NCBI GenBank assembly: GCA_930367205.1
Contig: OV884013.1
Coordinates: forward strand, 85,809,333 to 85,873,332
Source of the DNA: Acanthosoma haemorrhoidale
Taxonomy: Eukaryota; Arthropoda; Insecta; Hemiptera; Acanthosomatidae
Direction of reading: 5' to 3'
Length of the DNA: 64,000 bases
The notes beneath the pieces are model-generated. The model worked only from the letters and a program-made list of their open reading frames with translations. It was not told where the DNA came from and searched no databases. Positions 20,888-33,080 of the stretch are shown piece by piece. How positions within the stretch are numbered: position 1 is the stretch's first letter; every line of letters begins with the position of its first letter. The position numbers and the translations under genes were made by a program.

Positions 20888-21760
20888 TGTAGTAACCGCT
20901 AACTATATAACATAAATCACCCTATTCTCTATTGTATATGTATTGTAAATATATTTAAACAAATGTAAATAACATAAATAAGTCATTGTAAATGTGTAAA
21001 CAATAAAGATGTCACAGATGCAAGCCGGGTGTTAACCGCTACTACCCTAGAGCAGGTAGAAACGGCCCTGCTGGGTCAGCCCTTCAGCTGCCTACACCAA
21101 GACCGACCGCCACTTAGCTCTTATTGGTTACAACAACGAGGGAAATGATTGGGCCTAACGAGCCACCACTAACTATAAATAGGGGCAGATCTTGGGCTGT
21201 AATTCACTCTCCTCCTAGCGAAGCTACCCGACTTGCAGCTGCGACAGTATTCAAGAATTTGGTCTTCTTCCTTATGAAAAACCTCTACATCTCTTTCTCT
21301 CCTCACCTCGCTATGTTTTAGTCCGGTGAAGTCAAACCCCACACCTTCCTAGTGGGAATCTCTGCCTTCGTCTTGCTAAATCTAGCACCTCCTTGGGAGA
21401 GACCTCTCCCTAGTTAACAACGGTTGTCATGGCCCTGCAAACTAACCCAGCAGTGTCTCCCGTGACAATTCAGTCTGCCTCTCTCCGGTTCACACTCGCC
21501 TTTGGGATCCGGACAGATTTCGCCTACCCTCAGATACTGAGTGTGAATTCGTGGTCATTCCAAAACCACACAAACTACCTACCTACCTGCCAAATACCTC
21601 TTCTCTTGAACATAGTGCATTGGCGGGGCACATACCTATCAAAAAATGGAGGCAGATAGTAACACCGTCATGAAACGATTGTCCAGGTTATGAACTCAAA
21701 CAACCTTCACTTGTCACCAGGGCTAGGGTAACCAAGCACCCCCCTAGTGACGACCCGACA
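20888..21760 (+). mobile_element. Solo LTR, family 1 copy 1, with 5-bp TSD
   Basis: The 873-bp unit begins TGTAGTAACCGCTAA and ends GTGACGACCCGACA (TG...CA). It is flanked by GAGCT at 20883-20887 and 21761-21765. It is homologous along its length to 46157-47062. A TATA box (TATAAAT, 21174-21180) lies about 25 bases after an inverted CCAAT (GATTGG, near 21148). No internal retroelement coding sequence adjoins it, so it is a solo LTR produced by LTR-LTR recombination. A 5-bp TSD fits Gypsy, BEL/Pao or Copia; the superfamily cannot be told from an LTR alone. Orientation is taken from the TATA box and ends. Confidence 0.88.
21174..21180 (+). promoter_or_regulatory. LTR TATA box
   Basis: TATAAAT in an otherwise GC-richer LTR segment. 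The equivalent position in the second LTR has TATAAAC (46484-46490). Confidence 0.6.
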
Positions 21761-21765
21761 GAGCT

Positions 21766-22896
21766 TTATTTAGCTGCTGAACAAGAGACAAAAATGGTTG
21801 AAGGCTGCTATGGAAAGTAGATTCACATTCTTGAGTCTTTTTCATTTAACCCCACGAAAGTTATTTACACCTGCTATTTGTACGCTTCTAATCAGAGATC
21901 ACTTCATAAAATAAAATAAATTTGTCTTGCGTTTTTTTTTTTGTTCCATGTCTCTGTACATGTAGTGTATACATATGTATATATATATATTGCGTGTATA
22001 CCTTTTTCGGTTACAATCTTATGTAAATAGTACAATGTTTTTGAGAATTCGAAAGGTGATGGGGCTCAACTTATGAATGATTTTGACTAATACTAACTTA
22101 AAACTACCTTGACCTAGTTTTTTTGGGCAGCTTTTAGCCATCGATGCGGGAATCGTGTGGTCATAGCGTTGAACACCGGGAATGTTAGATAGCACAGCGT
22201 ATTTTTTGTGATGATGATGTATGAATGTATGATTGTATATTTCCCACACATTATAAGTTAATTAAATTCAGTCAAAAATTCTTGTGGGATGTGGATAAAT
22301 TGCCCCTAGAAAAGATGTCAATAACATCATTAAATTAGTTTTCTGAGATCTGTAAAAAAAAAGTTGTACAAAAGGAAAGTAAAATGACCTAACAATAGCA
22401 GAAATTGAGGGCACGGAAAGACGGGAAAGACTCGTCTTCCGTCAAACCAACATTGAATTTCGAATCTGAGGAATGGATTGGCAGACGGTTGTTAACATTA
22501 CGCCGTAGTTGCGTGTGTGTTTTTTTCTGAATGTCCAGTATGCTGTGAAATACTGCCGCATTCCCAGTGACAATTACGTTTCCATAACCAGTATATCTCA
22601 CTCAGACTCTCTTTTGAACCATTCGTCATGTCGAGTGCTCTCTTTGACCAAACTGTCTCACGTAAACTATTGAATCATGATTCCATGGTGTCCATGTGAC
22701 GTGGGGATAGACATAAAGCCTTCAGAATTACGCTTTGAGGAAAGTCCATCTACTATATTATCTTATAATTCTTAAAATATTTTAAAGTGAAAACTTGTAC
22801 CTTCCTCGCATGTGCATGGTAGGCCCTATGGAACACTATCTGTGGGTCATTTGTATCTACAATTTTGTTCAAACTCTCTTTCCAAAAACAGTCATA
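21766..22896. other. AT-rich intronic sequence
   Basis: I see no supported gene. The short minus-strand frames at 22019-22249 and 22389-22601 are not recognised. Confidence 0.5.
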
Positions 22897-23126
22897 ATAA
22901 TTTTGGATTTGAAAATTCATACTATAATTACCTTCCTCCGTCCCGATTCCTCATTAACAATAGAGTATTTACATAAAGTATTTCTTTATTTTAATAAAAT
23001 GTTATATGTAAAGACCCGTCTTACCAGTCACATACTCGTATAGACTTTGACCCCGCTCTGACACACCTCATGACATGTCTCAATAGATAACAAGTGAAAC
23101 TGAATGCCCTCTGTGCAGAAAACATC
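22897..23126. repeat. 230-bp direct repeat, copy 1
   Basis: From ATAATTTTGGATTTG to GCAGAAAACATC, this is identical to 23640-23869 except at three positions by eye. There is no length difference. Flanks differ completely. No poly(A), TSD or terminal inverted repeat is apparent, and the family is unknown. Confidence 0.95.
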
Positions 23127-23639
23127 ATCGAAGACAATGGAAGGTCTTAGGAACCTGACGCAAGGCAATGTTTCATGGCGGGTTATCCACAGTTCTTCAG
23201 CGTCTTCGCTCCGGTGCTTGTGTTCACAGGTTTGAGAAATATAATAAATAATAGCAACCACAGACTAGTCCTCTATCCGAATCCCATTTACAGATCCTTA
23301 AATATCAGATAACCTTCCTGATGATGGTGATTAATTTTACTTGAATTACAATGAGTAATCTTTTGATCCGGTGAAATAAAAAGATAAGTTTTGAGTGTCA
23401 GTAGTACAAATCACTGGTCGACAGATGTCTCACTGAATGGCCAGGCCCAAGGTATCAGACCATCCATAAATATTTTTTAATCCAGTTCTACGTCTTTTAA
23501 TTTGTTCAAATAAGAGAATATTTAGTTCCTTATTTATAGACAAAAAAATGATCGGGGAGTGCAAAATAAACCCAAAAAACAACTGTTATGCAATGTAAAT
23601 AAATGGCAAGGCCACCGGCATATTGATCCAATAGTATAT
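23127..23639. other. Unique spacer between the two 230-bp repeats
   Basis: 513 bp of sequence not shared with either flank. No gene is recognised. Confidence 0.7.
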
Positions 23640-23869
23640 ATAATTTTGGATTTGAAAATTCATACTATAATTACCTTCCTCCGCCCCGATTCCTCATTAA
23701 CAATAGAGTATTTTCATAAAGTATTTCTTTATTATAATAAAATGTTATATGTAAAGACCCGTCTTACCAGTCACATACTCGTATAGACTTTGACCCCGCT
23801 CTGACACACCTCATGACATGTCTCAATAGATAACAAGTGAAACTGAATGCCCTCTGTGCAGAAAACATC
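23640..23869. repeat. 230-bp direct repeat, copy 2
   Basis: Same orientation and length as 22897-23126, with period 743 bp. The three substitutions (CGTCCCG/CGCCCCG, TTTACAT/TTTTCAT, ATTTTAAT/ATTATAAT) imply a recent duplication or gene conversion. Confidence 0.95.
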
Positions 23870-26800
23870 CAGTGAGAAATGGAATGTATACTATCTCATA
23901 AAACTAAATTCGCTCCGGATTTATTTTTTATTACATTTCACATTAATACTACATCAATCACATTATTTTTCAGGAGTTTTATCAATTTTTCACTTACCTC
24001 TGTCAGACATTTTCATGAAGTGTAGCCTCTGCATCCTTAACTCTTTGTGGGTCCATCACTAGTCTCACAGAGCGTGTAAAAACTCTGAGGTACTGGGAGG
24101 ATTTGGACTTTTCCATGTTCGTGAAACGCACTGATTTTAGGTTTTTACATGGTCTTCATCCATATCCTCGTGCCCTTTGAAACGCTATCTACCACCACCG
24201 CCTCACGTGTAGAACTGGGTGCCTCCTAGGCTCCGACTCCTGCTCTCTCGGGCTCGCATCGGTGGACTGTCCAAATTAGTTCAAACATACCAAACAACAG
24301 CGTTGATGTCCTAAGGTGATTGCCATCCCCTTATAGAGTACTCAAAGGAGTCAAGTACATTGTGTATCATTGTACTTTTATTAATTATATAACTTTTATG
24401 AAATTCAGCCCTTGTATAGAATGTAGCGATGCTACAGGACATATAAAATGTGATGATATGTGAATAGATTTGCCTAAGAACCTATAATGAATAATAATTT
24501 TTAAAGGGATTCGAAAAAAAAAAGTTGATGACCTAGCGGTTTTACCCCCTACCGAAAATAAACCCTACCGACCTCTTTTCTTTGGTTTTTCTCTTCCATT
24601 GATTTTTTGTAATCCATTTCAAAGCCTTCCATTTTTTCAACTCACCCATTTATCCATTATGTATCCGATGATTTCCAATAGGCTAACCTTCTATTCGTTT
24701 GATGTTTGATGTGTGATTATGTCGAAGTTTCCGCAGCATAAATCAACTTCTTGGCTTTCATAAAAGTTATGATGAGTCATACGAGATTCAGCGTTCCTAT
24801 CATTCTTCCAGTGTTGGTTAGACGTGACTTAACGTCTGTGTTGTAGTCTCATAGTCTATTTGGGTTCCATTTTAAATCAGAATTATTATTAGGAAGGGCG
24901 ATAAGAATATTCCTTCAGGGTATCAATATATTTAAAAAACCAACACGGGCTTTACTACTGTTTTTATTAGACTTTATTAACAGCTGCTTTGTCAATAACA
25001 ATATGATCAAATATATGGCATAATTAAATTAGTAGTTAAAGTCACCACCATTTTCTACATTATTCCATTACTATTCGTAATAGGCATTCAGTGTTTTCAT
25101 CATCATATTGGCTTATGATTACTTATCCAATTGATATCATTTTTGTATTACCTAATAAGATATTTTTTCCTTTTGTTAGCTACACGATACTGCCATCGCA
25201 CTGACTGTGAAAATTAAGATATCACTATGGCAACTGACGCGCTTCTTTTATTCGCACAAATTTCAGTTCTAGAAACATTTTTATGACATAAATAAAATGT
25301 GAAAAGAATAGGATAAAAACAATATTTAAATATAATAATGCAGAAACGGTATAAAATCTTGCCTAATTCCAAACAATTTTCTCAGGCAGTAGATAATGAC
25401 TGCCCGCACAGAAATATAATTACTAGCTATTTCTTGACAAGTGTAACAAGGAGTAAAACTTGAAATCAGTAATGTAGAGGTGGCTAAGAGATGAAAGTAC
25501 AAAAATATCAATCGCCAAAATGCTAAACTAGTGATTATTCTTGTTTTGATTTAAGATTGTTTTGTTATTTCCTATGAAATTAAACAGATACTTTCATCTT
25601 CAATTTATTTTACGATTCTTCAATTAACTCCTACCAAGTGGTTTCTGCTTAATCACGTTGTATAATAACCCCAATACAATATAATGTTATGTCTCACAAA
25701 TAAAAATTGTGTGGTACAGAACGGTTTTATATGGTTATATAAACTACTTAAACAAGCCTAATTAAATAATGTGGAATCAGGTTTGTGGTTTGTTAAGTAT
25801 TACACATAAACTATCCCGTCTGTAACGATGTTCTTTTTTTCTCAGAAATAAAAGTAAAACAGATTTAAGTCAACCAGCATAACTTATCTGTCAGAAATGC
25901 TAATTAAATATTATATTATATTATATTATGTTAACTAATTAAAGTGCTTAAGAGTGATTAATAGTCACGCTCGAAAATGTCCTTTAGTTTTTTGTCAACG
26001 CTTGGACAATTTTAAAATAACCGTAGAGAAAGTAGGCTCGGAAGCCACAGCACAGAATATCTATCGCTCTAAAGTCTTTCGAAATGCTGTAGGAGACTTG
26101 TTTGCCCATTAAAGAACAATATTCACGTGGTGGTAATTACGATTACCAAACGGTTACAAAACAATGGTCTGAACAATGCTCATCTACCCACTGCACAGTG
26201 GCAGGCATCCCTGAAAGGAATGGATGGTATTGTACTCAGGCTCAGTGGACGGCCATAAAGGAAAAATATAAAGTAAAATCCTCCAAATGAGGAGCTGATC
26301 TCCTTGACACGTTTGTCAAAAACTTTCATAAATGGAAATTTTATTCCTATTGGACAAACCGCTGCCATTCCGTCATCGATAGCAGTGCATTCACCAGTAA
26401 ATGCGTATCAAGATAATTTTATAATGGATCCCATTAAATGTGTATCAGTGAAATGTGTAGTCAAGCATAAATATTATGAAAAAGAAAGAGCTTTAAAACG
26501 GTTAAGCACAAATGAGATGCGCGACATAAATCGATAGCATATAAGTATTATAATTAGAAAGTTATTTAGCCATGGGCCATGTTATGGCAAATAAAATATA
26601 TAAAATGTCAATGAATAAATTATTCCTCAGTTGATTACTTTCAATCAAACTGGCGTACCAAGCAAAGGGAAAGTCTAGTAACTTGGTCTTAAATAGGACA
26701 AACGACTCGCATGAAACGCTCACTTACAGGCAAAGATAGGGGAACTAAAAAGTTACAAGCAACCTCTTCACACCTTGACAACATATAAAAACTGATCATC

Positions 26801-27659
26801 GGTCCAAAATGACGTATATATACCACAATACTCAAACCGGAATAAAAACACTTGGGCTAAACTTGTGGGAAACTATTTAAAAATTCAAATATTTTAAAAT
26901 TAACGCTTCTTAATCCAAAATTCATCGAATCTTATCTTATCGAATTTTTAGTCCCATACAATACACGAAGTTTAAATATTATTTTTTTCAGATGTTTTTT
27001 CCACTTGCTTATGTAACGATAACCCATTTATTCTGTTCCTATCGATTTCCACGTAAAAAATAAATAGCCCTACAGTAAATAGTTTCATACAAATAATCCT
27101 TTTGTTATGTACATTGTAAAAATTCTTTAAAACTCCTAATTAAAATTAATCAACTTCCCACAACTCCCCATTACAAAACAATGATTCACTAAGGGATGTC
27201 ATTAGTACTATGCATGAAAAACTATTTGTGTATAAAGTGAGCAATATTTATTTTCTTATATAAACACATATAATTTAAAACAATGATCATTTAACAAGAA
27301 AACAAGCAGTCCACGTACAATACACGATAAGTTTAATAAGGCCTATCGGGAAGGCAAAAAATCTATTAATCATACGTATTGGAAAATAAAATAGCTAACA
27401 AAGAGTGGGTTTTAATTGAAAGCATTTGGGGCATTCTTTAATAATTTTTAAAGAATGTTTTGGCTGGCTTGATTCTTTTTTATCTGTTGTTTATGTACTT
27501 TCTTTATGGATATTTCTTCAATAAGTTACTTCAATACTGAGTTATAAGAGGATATAAACAGCCTTAGGCTGTTCTGTGCAGCTGGCATAATCGAAAACTT
27601 CTAAGGTGGTAATCGAACACATATCAAGCCAGTGTGGTATATACTTCAGCTCTCTCTTC
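23870..27659. other. AT-rich intronic sequence; two unassigned protein-like patches
   Basis: 24060-24340 is GC-richer than its surroundings but has no long frame. 26102-26290 and 26304-26537 (plus) encode peptides of ordinary composition (QWSEQCSSTHCTVAG and onward) that I do not recognise. They may be a decayed transposon or nothing. A (TTATA)n-like run lies at 25912-25930. Confidence 0.4.
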
Positions 27660-27910
27660 CAACATTCCCCAATGCAGTTGTAAATCTTTTACAGCAGTAA
27701 TTCCATCCGGAGACCTCAAGGGCCAAGAAGACGTCAATCGCCTGATCATGAATACCAAACAGTGTTCAGGAGACAATCATTGAAATCATGCATCATCCTA
27801 ACCGGATCACGTCTCCAGCGATAGCACCACCCCAATCACACATCCGCTGCACACTACAAGGATCGAACAAGGCATATTTTCACTCTATCTTGGTCCTGAA
27901 AATCAGTTTC
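27660..27910 (+). pseudogene. Decayed LINE endonuclease fragment
   Basis: Frame-hopping translation gives a series resembling the second half of a Jockey-type apurinic endonuclease. First comes a GDLKGQEDVNRLIMNTK stretch in the place of the GDFNAKH..W.S...NTRG motif. Then comes ITSPAIAPPQSHI and NKAYFHSILVLKI, in the place of the SP..PTHI and DILDIFLIKN motifs. The order and spacing fit. Catalytic residues are mutated, and no RT was found next to it. Identification rests on motif order only. Confidence 0.45.
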
Positions 27911-28620
27911 TATCTCTGATTTCGGTCAATTTATAATTTTCATCATGGGTAATACATCCAAAATTCTTTTTGGAGGACATAGTATCGTAACCATGGCTAT
28001 AATTAGGGATACGACACTCCGCAATTCCTGAATGATAAAATATCTTTTTCAATTGTCTGGTGTTTCAAAATTGTCCATGTGATTTGAAAAAATAAAGACA
28101 TTTCGCCACTTCATTTGAAAAGATTGGTGACAAAAATCTTTTACGAAGGCACAATCAGATACTAAATCATGCTAGACAGAAGTTCCCAACTTAAAAGTTC
28201 ATAATGATTTAATTCTTTCAGCCAACACACTAAAACAATTTCCTTAAGCCTTTGCGATATACTATAATAATATAAATGGGCTAGATATTGGGTGTTAGTA
28301 TTCAAAAACAGATATTAGCACATACGAAGATTCTATTTGTAGTGACCCGTTTACATTTTCTCGTTTCTTTTCAGGCCAGTTTTAAAATATTGTTTTCTAA
28401 TTTTTTCAGGATTCCTCTAGCTTTGTTTTTCTGGCCGGATTTCGAATCGTACGGAGCTCCCCTACAAAACCAACTAAGGAATGGAACAGTGCACATAAGA
28501 AACGTTCTAACGTTCTTATCAGAAGTGAAAAACTGAGAAAAATTGTAAGAAAATCTATTAACAGGTTTTAATAAGAAAACATTGAATTTAATTACTTGCT
28601 GAAGGATTATAAACAGTATT
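27911..28620. other. AT-rich intronic sequence
   Basis: The plus-strand frame 28288-28536 is not recognised. No other feature seen. Confidence 0.5.
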
Positions 28621-28785
28621 ATTTTTTTTTTTCAAAGCTCTCAACTTTGAAAAATTAAGGAATAAGGTAAACATAAATGGAAACTATTTGGGTTGAGTGG
28701 ATCCTTTTGCTAAGAGGGATTTACTTGAAGGATGGGTGTAGGAAATAAGGCTGACAATGCTACGAAAAAGTAAGGCGAGTAACCC
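28621..28785 (-). mobile_element. 5'-truncated, older LINE-A-group 3' fragment
   Basis: A T12 run is followed by CAAAGCTCTCAACTTTGA, GTAAACATAAATGGAAAC, GAGTGGATCCTTTTGCTAAG and ACTTGAAGGATGGGTGTAGG. These correspond in order to the 3' UTR ends of both LINE-A-group copies in antisense. Similarity fades near 28785. No clear TSD was found. Confidence 0.7.
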
Positions 28786-30631
28786 AACATTAAACGAAAT
28801 AATCCTAACTACAAATAAGAAGTGTACATCGTATGCTGAGAAACTCTGCCTTCTGCAATTGGAGAAAATAAAGAAGACTGCTGGACGATAATAACCCTCT
28901 GGTTGACTTGTCATTAATTGCGACTAAAGTTAGGCTATATAGTCATTAATTAGTTAAACATAGGCAGCATTTGAATATCTACTGTAATTTTTTTAAATTT
29001 TGAGTTACCATGCTGTTCCTTACTACGGTACAAAATCAAAGATTTATTTGTAACGGAGAAAATTTTATTTTTACTAAATTGCTTATTTAATAAACTTTAT
29101 ATTTAGTTTGGCGATTATCTTGTCTGTTTTATAGCTGTTTTTATTTTCCAATACCAGTTAAATGGATGTTTGAAGATTTTAATAACAAAAGTCCTTTATT
29201 CGAGCCCTGTTCAGCTCAGTGGGGTACGCAAGGGGTTGTTATAAAAACTAATACACGCCAAGTCCAAGAAACTGAAAATTCCTGGTTTCGCCCCTTGGTG
29301 AGCCCGATTCTATCTCCGCATCTTTTAGCATTGCCTTCATAAGTTGTTTTTGGGCTACATATATTTGGGCAGCTCATCCAAAGTAGCATTAACCTTTCAT
29401 TGACCTGTCAGATCCTGCTCTTGATTTTAGTCTCACACTCTTCACCAAAACACTTTCTTAGTAGGTACCGCATTCGCCTACCATCGACAAACATCAATGA
29501 ATCACCGCAATAAACAATATTTGAAGAGATGCGTAAATTAAAACCCATGGTTGACAAGAAAAACAAACGATACTTATCGTATTTAAAACAGGCTCGTGTA
29601 GAAAAAATAAATCTGGATCAATTAAAATTGTATAGAAGGATATCTGATAATTACCACCACTCTACAGGATCTCGTTGGAGAATCATTAGTTTCTAGCTAA
29701 GTACCGTTACACGACAAACCAGTGGCGTAGATGTGTTTACAGAATACGGCGCTCCAGTTCCTTGCATGGGCCTACGTGCGACCTTTCTGTCTCCGCCCGA
29801 GCTTTCGTCATCAGGTCCTAATCCAGCCAGGGCCTAATTTAGGCAATTATCGATGGGAAATTGGTTTATTTTCGTCCCACGTGTCTGGGCTATTTCGGTC
29901 CGAATATTTTTTGTACATTCCATCGAGCCATTTACTATTAAATGAAATCAGTTAGCGTTCTCGTTTACCCTGGGGAGTTGAATTAAAACGATTCGTCCCA
30001 TAAACTCCCTGATATTATATTTTTTTCTTTCTGACCGCCAATTCTTTTCTGTTTTAAATCTAGGCGTTTAAACTGTTTTTCTCTTAAATAGTACAGAATA
30101 TTCGATTCGCCTTTTTTAGAGCTACAATATTGCTCCAAAAAAACAAAATCGAACAAAATGGAGTTATACTGTTTTTCCTCTGGCCCCTACCGGTGCTACT
30201 GACTCTCAATAATACCATTGACCTCAATCAGGTAAACCCTTATTTACCGTTAGCTAAGCACTCACATAAATAGAAAACTTGAAGAGGTTGGACAAGATTA
30301 TTCACTGAATATATAAAAAAAAAAAAGCACAATTTCCTTATATTATTATAATGTAATGTAAATGTAGCTGCGAGGAAAATGTAATTAAGTGTAATATTTA
30401 TGTGTTTGCAAGTAGTTATTACGTCATTGGCATATTTGTATGGTGTTGAAGCGGCTTTTTTTTTTTTTTTTTTTCCCTTTCATAGCCCCTTTAAATTTAT
30501 ATATAATTATTACTTGGAGTTGTCCAAGTAAGTTTTCGCGTACATTTTTTATTTAATAGTCATCTGTATGATTTTTACTTGGTAGAAGAATGCAATAAAT
30601 ATTCATGATCAACATGGTTGTGAGTCCTTAC
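28786..30631. other. AT-rich intronic sequence upstream of the GMC first-exon donor
   Basis: It contains one tRNA-like relic (listed separately) and a T22 run at about 30457-30475. The plus frame 29731-29955 is not recognised. Confidence 0.5.
29205..29310 (+). repeat. Possible tRNA-derived SINE relic
   Basis: GTTCAGCTCAGTGGGGTACGC (29210 region; here 21 bases with the first G outside the motif) resembles a tRNA A box and D arm. About 70 bases later TGGTTTCGCCCC resembles a B box, followed by GGTGAGCCCGATT as in many SINE heads. The A-B spacing is longer than in a tRNA, so this is a diverged SINE at best. Confidence 0.35.
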
Positions 30632-30862
30632 CTCGGTGAGCCGGTTGGCCAGCACACTCCCCGCACTCCCTGCTCCTACGATGATGAAGTCGTAAGCCGG
30701 GCGTGGGTTATCGGTGTCCGGGGGTTCGAGGTTGGGCATGTTCATCCCCCTGGTGATCCACTGGAGCATCGAGGAGAGGAGTGGAGGGTAGTCTGCCGCA
30801 TTTGTGATGGTCAGCAAGCAGCAGGACAGTGCCAACAGCCTCAGTCCTGGGCGAAGCATTTT
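30632..30862 (-). CDS. GMC oxidoreductase (glucose dehydrogenase-like), first coding exon
   Basis: An acceptor (TTCTTGTTGGCAG) ends at 30863. After AAA comes the ATG at 30859, so at least one upstream 5' UTR exon exists. The 76 codons begin with a hydrophobic signal peptide (MLRPGLRLLALSCCLLTITN, likely cut after the Ala-rich end). A short linker follows, then YDFIIVGAGSAGSVLANRLT. That last segment is the N-terminal beta-alpha-beta of the FAD-binding Rossmann fold with GxGxxG. The exon ends in GAG with donor GTAAGG (30631 downward), phase 0. This matches the first coding exon of secreted insect GMC oxidoreductases. It joins in frame to 2149-2290. The enzyme would use FAD to oxidise a sugar, alcohol or steroid substrate outside the cell or in the secretory path; the substrate cannot be told from this fragment. 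Confidence 0.93.
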
Positions 30863-31744
30863 CTGCCAACAAGAATATTAATTATAAGCGCGATGATAAC
30901 TAGTGTGTATATGAAGGGTCTTCCAGGTCATATGAATCAGACATCAACATCTTATTTGGAATGAAATTTGAACAAAAAAAATCATACAAATTTAAGTCCA
31001 AATACTATTACATGAAAAATTATTATTAAAAACTTGTCAAATTATTAAGATTTAAAATATTAACCAAAAAATTAAGTGGATCTAAAATCGGACAAAAAAC
31101 CTAAGTAAATAAGTGATTTCTACAATTGACTTAATAGCTTGAAATATGTTTTGTAATAAAAAAAAAATGGAAAGAAAAAATACTTTATTCTGCAACACTT
31201 CCCCCTAAGAATAAAAAAATGAAACAAATAAGTATATCTAGCTCACAAAAAAAGAAAAATATTCAACATTACACTGATATGGTTAGTTGATAACTATTAA
31301 AAAGCCTATGTACATTGGTAATGACCGCAATGTTGAAATAAAAACATAATTGATTGGAGGTGAATGCCATCCGCTGAAGATTACAACTGAGAAAATGACG
31401 AAAGCATAGGAATTATCACAAAAGGGAAAATAAATTAATAGGTTGCTGGGATGTACTAAAATTTGAATTAAATTAATAGCAAATAGATAAAAAGAATAAT
31501 AATGGTGAATCATGCTTTGTTTTATTAGAGGGAGATGGAGAAATGGTAACAGTATAGATTCCAAGACTGGGAGAGGTTGATGAACGACGAATAATTATGG
31601 GTTTAGAGTTCCAAAGGATTTGTGGCACAGATAAGAAAATAACGGTCAAATAAAGAAGATTTATGGTTTGAAGATTTGATAGCTGCATTGAATTTGAGGA
31701 GGTAAGGTGGCTTTTGTCGTGATAGCATTGATAGCATCATAATA

Positions 31745-31845
31745 ATATGAATGTATTACAGGCTAAGGACATATATTAAAGTTAATCTTAGCTACTGAAT
31801 TAACTAAAAACCATGGCATGATGTTTAAATAATTTGGGGGGCCTA
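31745..31845. repeat. Dispersed repeat pair, copy 1
   Basis: About 100 bases align with 32985-33080. Shared anchors are AATATGAATGTATT, ACAGGCTA(A/G)GGACAT, AGTTAATCTTAGCTA, TGAATTAA and AACCATGG, ending in AATAATTTGG. Identity is roughly 80% by eye. Confidence 0.7.
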
Positions 31846-32984
31846 AGGAAGTATGGTGTGCATTAACATCTTTAACATTTACTCTTGAAGTGAGAAATGT
31901 ATAAGAATTTCAACCTTATCTAAAGGGAAAATCCCTTTGAAAGAAAAGGGGGTTTGATTTGGGTAGGCATGAGTTCCAAGTGTCTGGATGTATGTGTACC
32001 ATTGTGTATAAGCTTACACATGAGTGAGTTTTTTTTTACTAGGCTAAAATCGGTCAGAAACTAATGGCTGAGCCTTCTGTACTCGCGGCTCACTCGGTTT
32101 AACCTAACTCCATTTATAAAGAAAGATTATTATTCAATGAAAATGCTCTATTGGCACACACTACGGGTTTTAATAGGACTTACGTACCAGTTCGTTTAAA
32201 GCATAAGTTGATGACATCTCGTGGAAACAAGCGATGCAGAGGTGAGAAATAACGGAGTAACACTTTCGTTACTCGTACTTTACTATTGATGGAAAAGAAA
32301 GAAAAAACCTTGAAGACTGTAGACAGTAGACCAGACAAAGGATTTTTCTTTAATAGTTTATTCCCTGAATCAAGGAACGTCCTTAGTGATTTTATTATAC
32401 ATTTTACTCGGATGCCTACAGACTAGCATGTTTAACTAATTAATACTTATTTTATTTAAATGTGTTTATTGCATAATTATTTACGTCATGGCATTTAGTA
32501 AATTAATTAATTTTAATTCAATTTAAAAGGGGAACTATGATATCGAAAACCACCTACTACTGTTAAAAGTAATTAATACAAATTAGTTGGTTTGAACCGA
32601 GAATCTTTTATAAATAGCTAATTAATCATTTAAAAAATTATAAAAGATATTCTGACTATATGTTAATTTTTAATTTAAATTATAATTAAATTTAATGCGT
32701 ATTAATCATTTTTACATAAACTAAAAATTATCTTTATAAGATTTTTAAATTATGGCCTCGGATGAAATGACTACACCTCCTGCTAGAAAAAACGCACTAA
32801 TACCACCGTGGTTTTTGGATCGAGTGATGTTTAGAAACCGTAGTATAAATTTCATAAATAAGGGAATTATCATAAATGAAGAAAACAAAATAACAGTTAC
32901 GATAATGTGCGATAGATTTGACCGTTACTCACGTCTAATAGAGAATATAACAAATACAATATTTTCTGTTACATCAAACAATAA

Positions 32985-33080
32985 TATGAATGTATTTTGA
33001 TACAGGCTAGGGACATTTGTTACAGTTAATCTTAGCTATTGAATTAATTAAAACCATGGTGTTTAAAATAATTTGGCGAA
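32985..33080. repeat. Dispersed repeat pair, copy 2
   Basis: Same orientation as 31745-31845. It starts within the end of the unrecognised plus-strand frame 32752-33000. Confidence 0.7.

Larger units (their letters stand above)
2291..30631 (-). other. Inferred 28.3-kb intron of the GMC oxidoreductase gene
   Basis: The donor GTAAGG (30631 downward) and the acceptor ending at 2291 are the nearest compatible junctions between two exons that encode adjacent pieces of the GMC FAD fold. Both are phase 0. The interval is AT-rich and holds LINE-A, LINE-B, one solo LTR, a 230-bp direct repeat and several fragments. That is the inference; an extra small exon inside the interval cannot be excluded. Confidence 0.75.

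Noticed and set aside
29719..30204. CAGTGGCGTA at 29720 resembling a hAT-type terminal repeat
   Set aside because: The only possible partner end (CAGTAGCACC in reverse at about 30204) does not continue the match, and there is no 8-bp TSD.
31283..31688. Two overlapping minus-strand frames (ILWNSKP...) first taken for a LINE endonuclease start
   Set aside because: Beyond a short chance WN match, none of the later endonuclease motifs follow.
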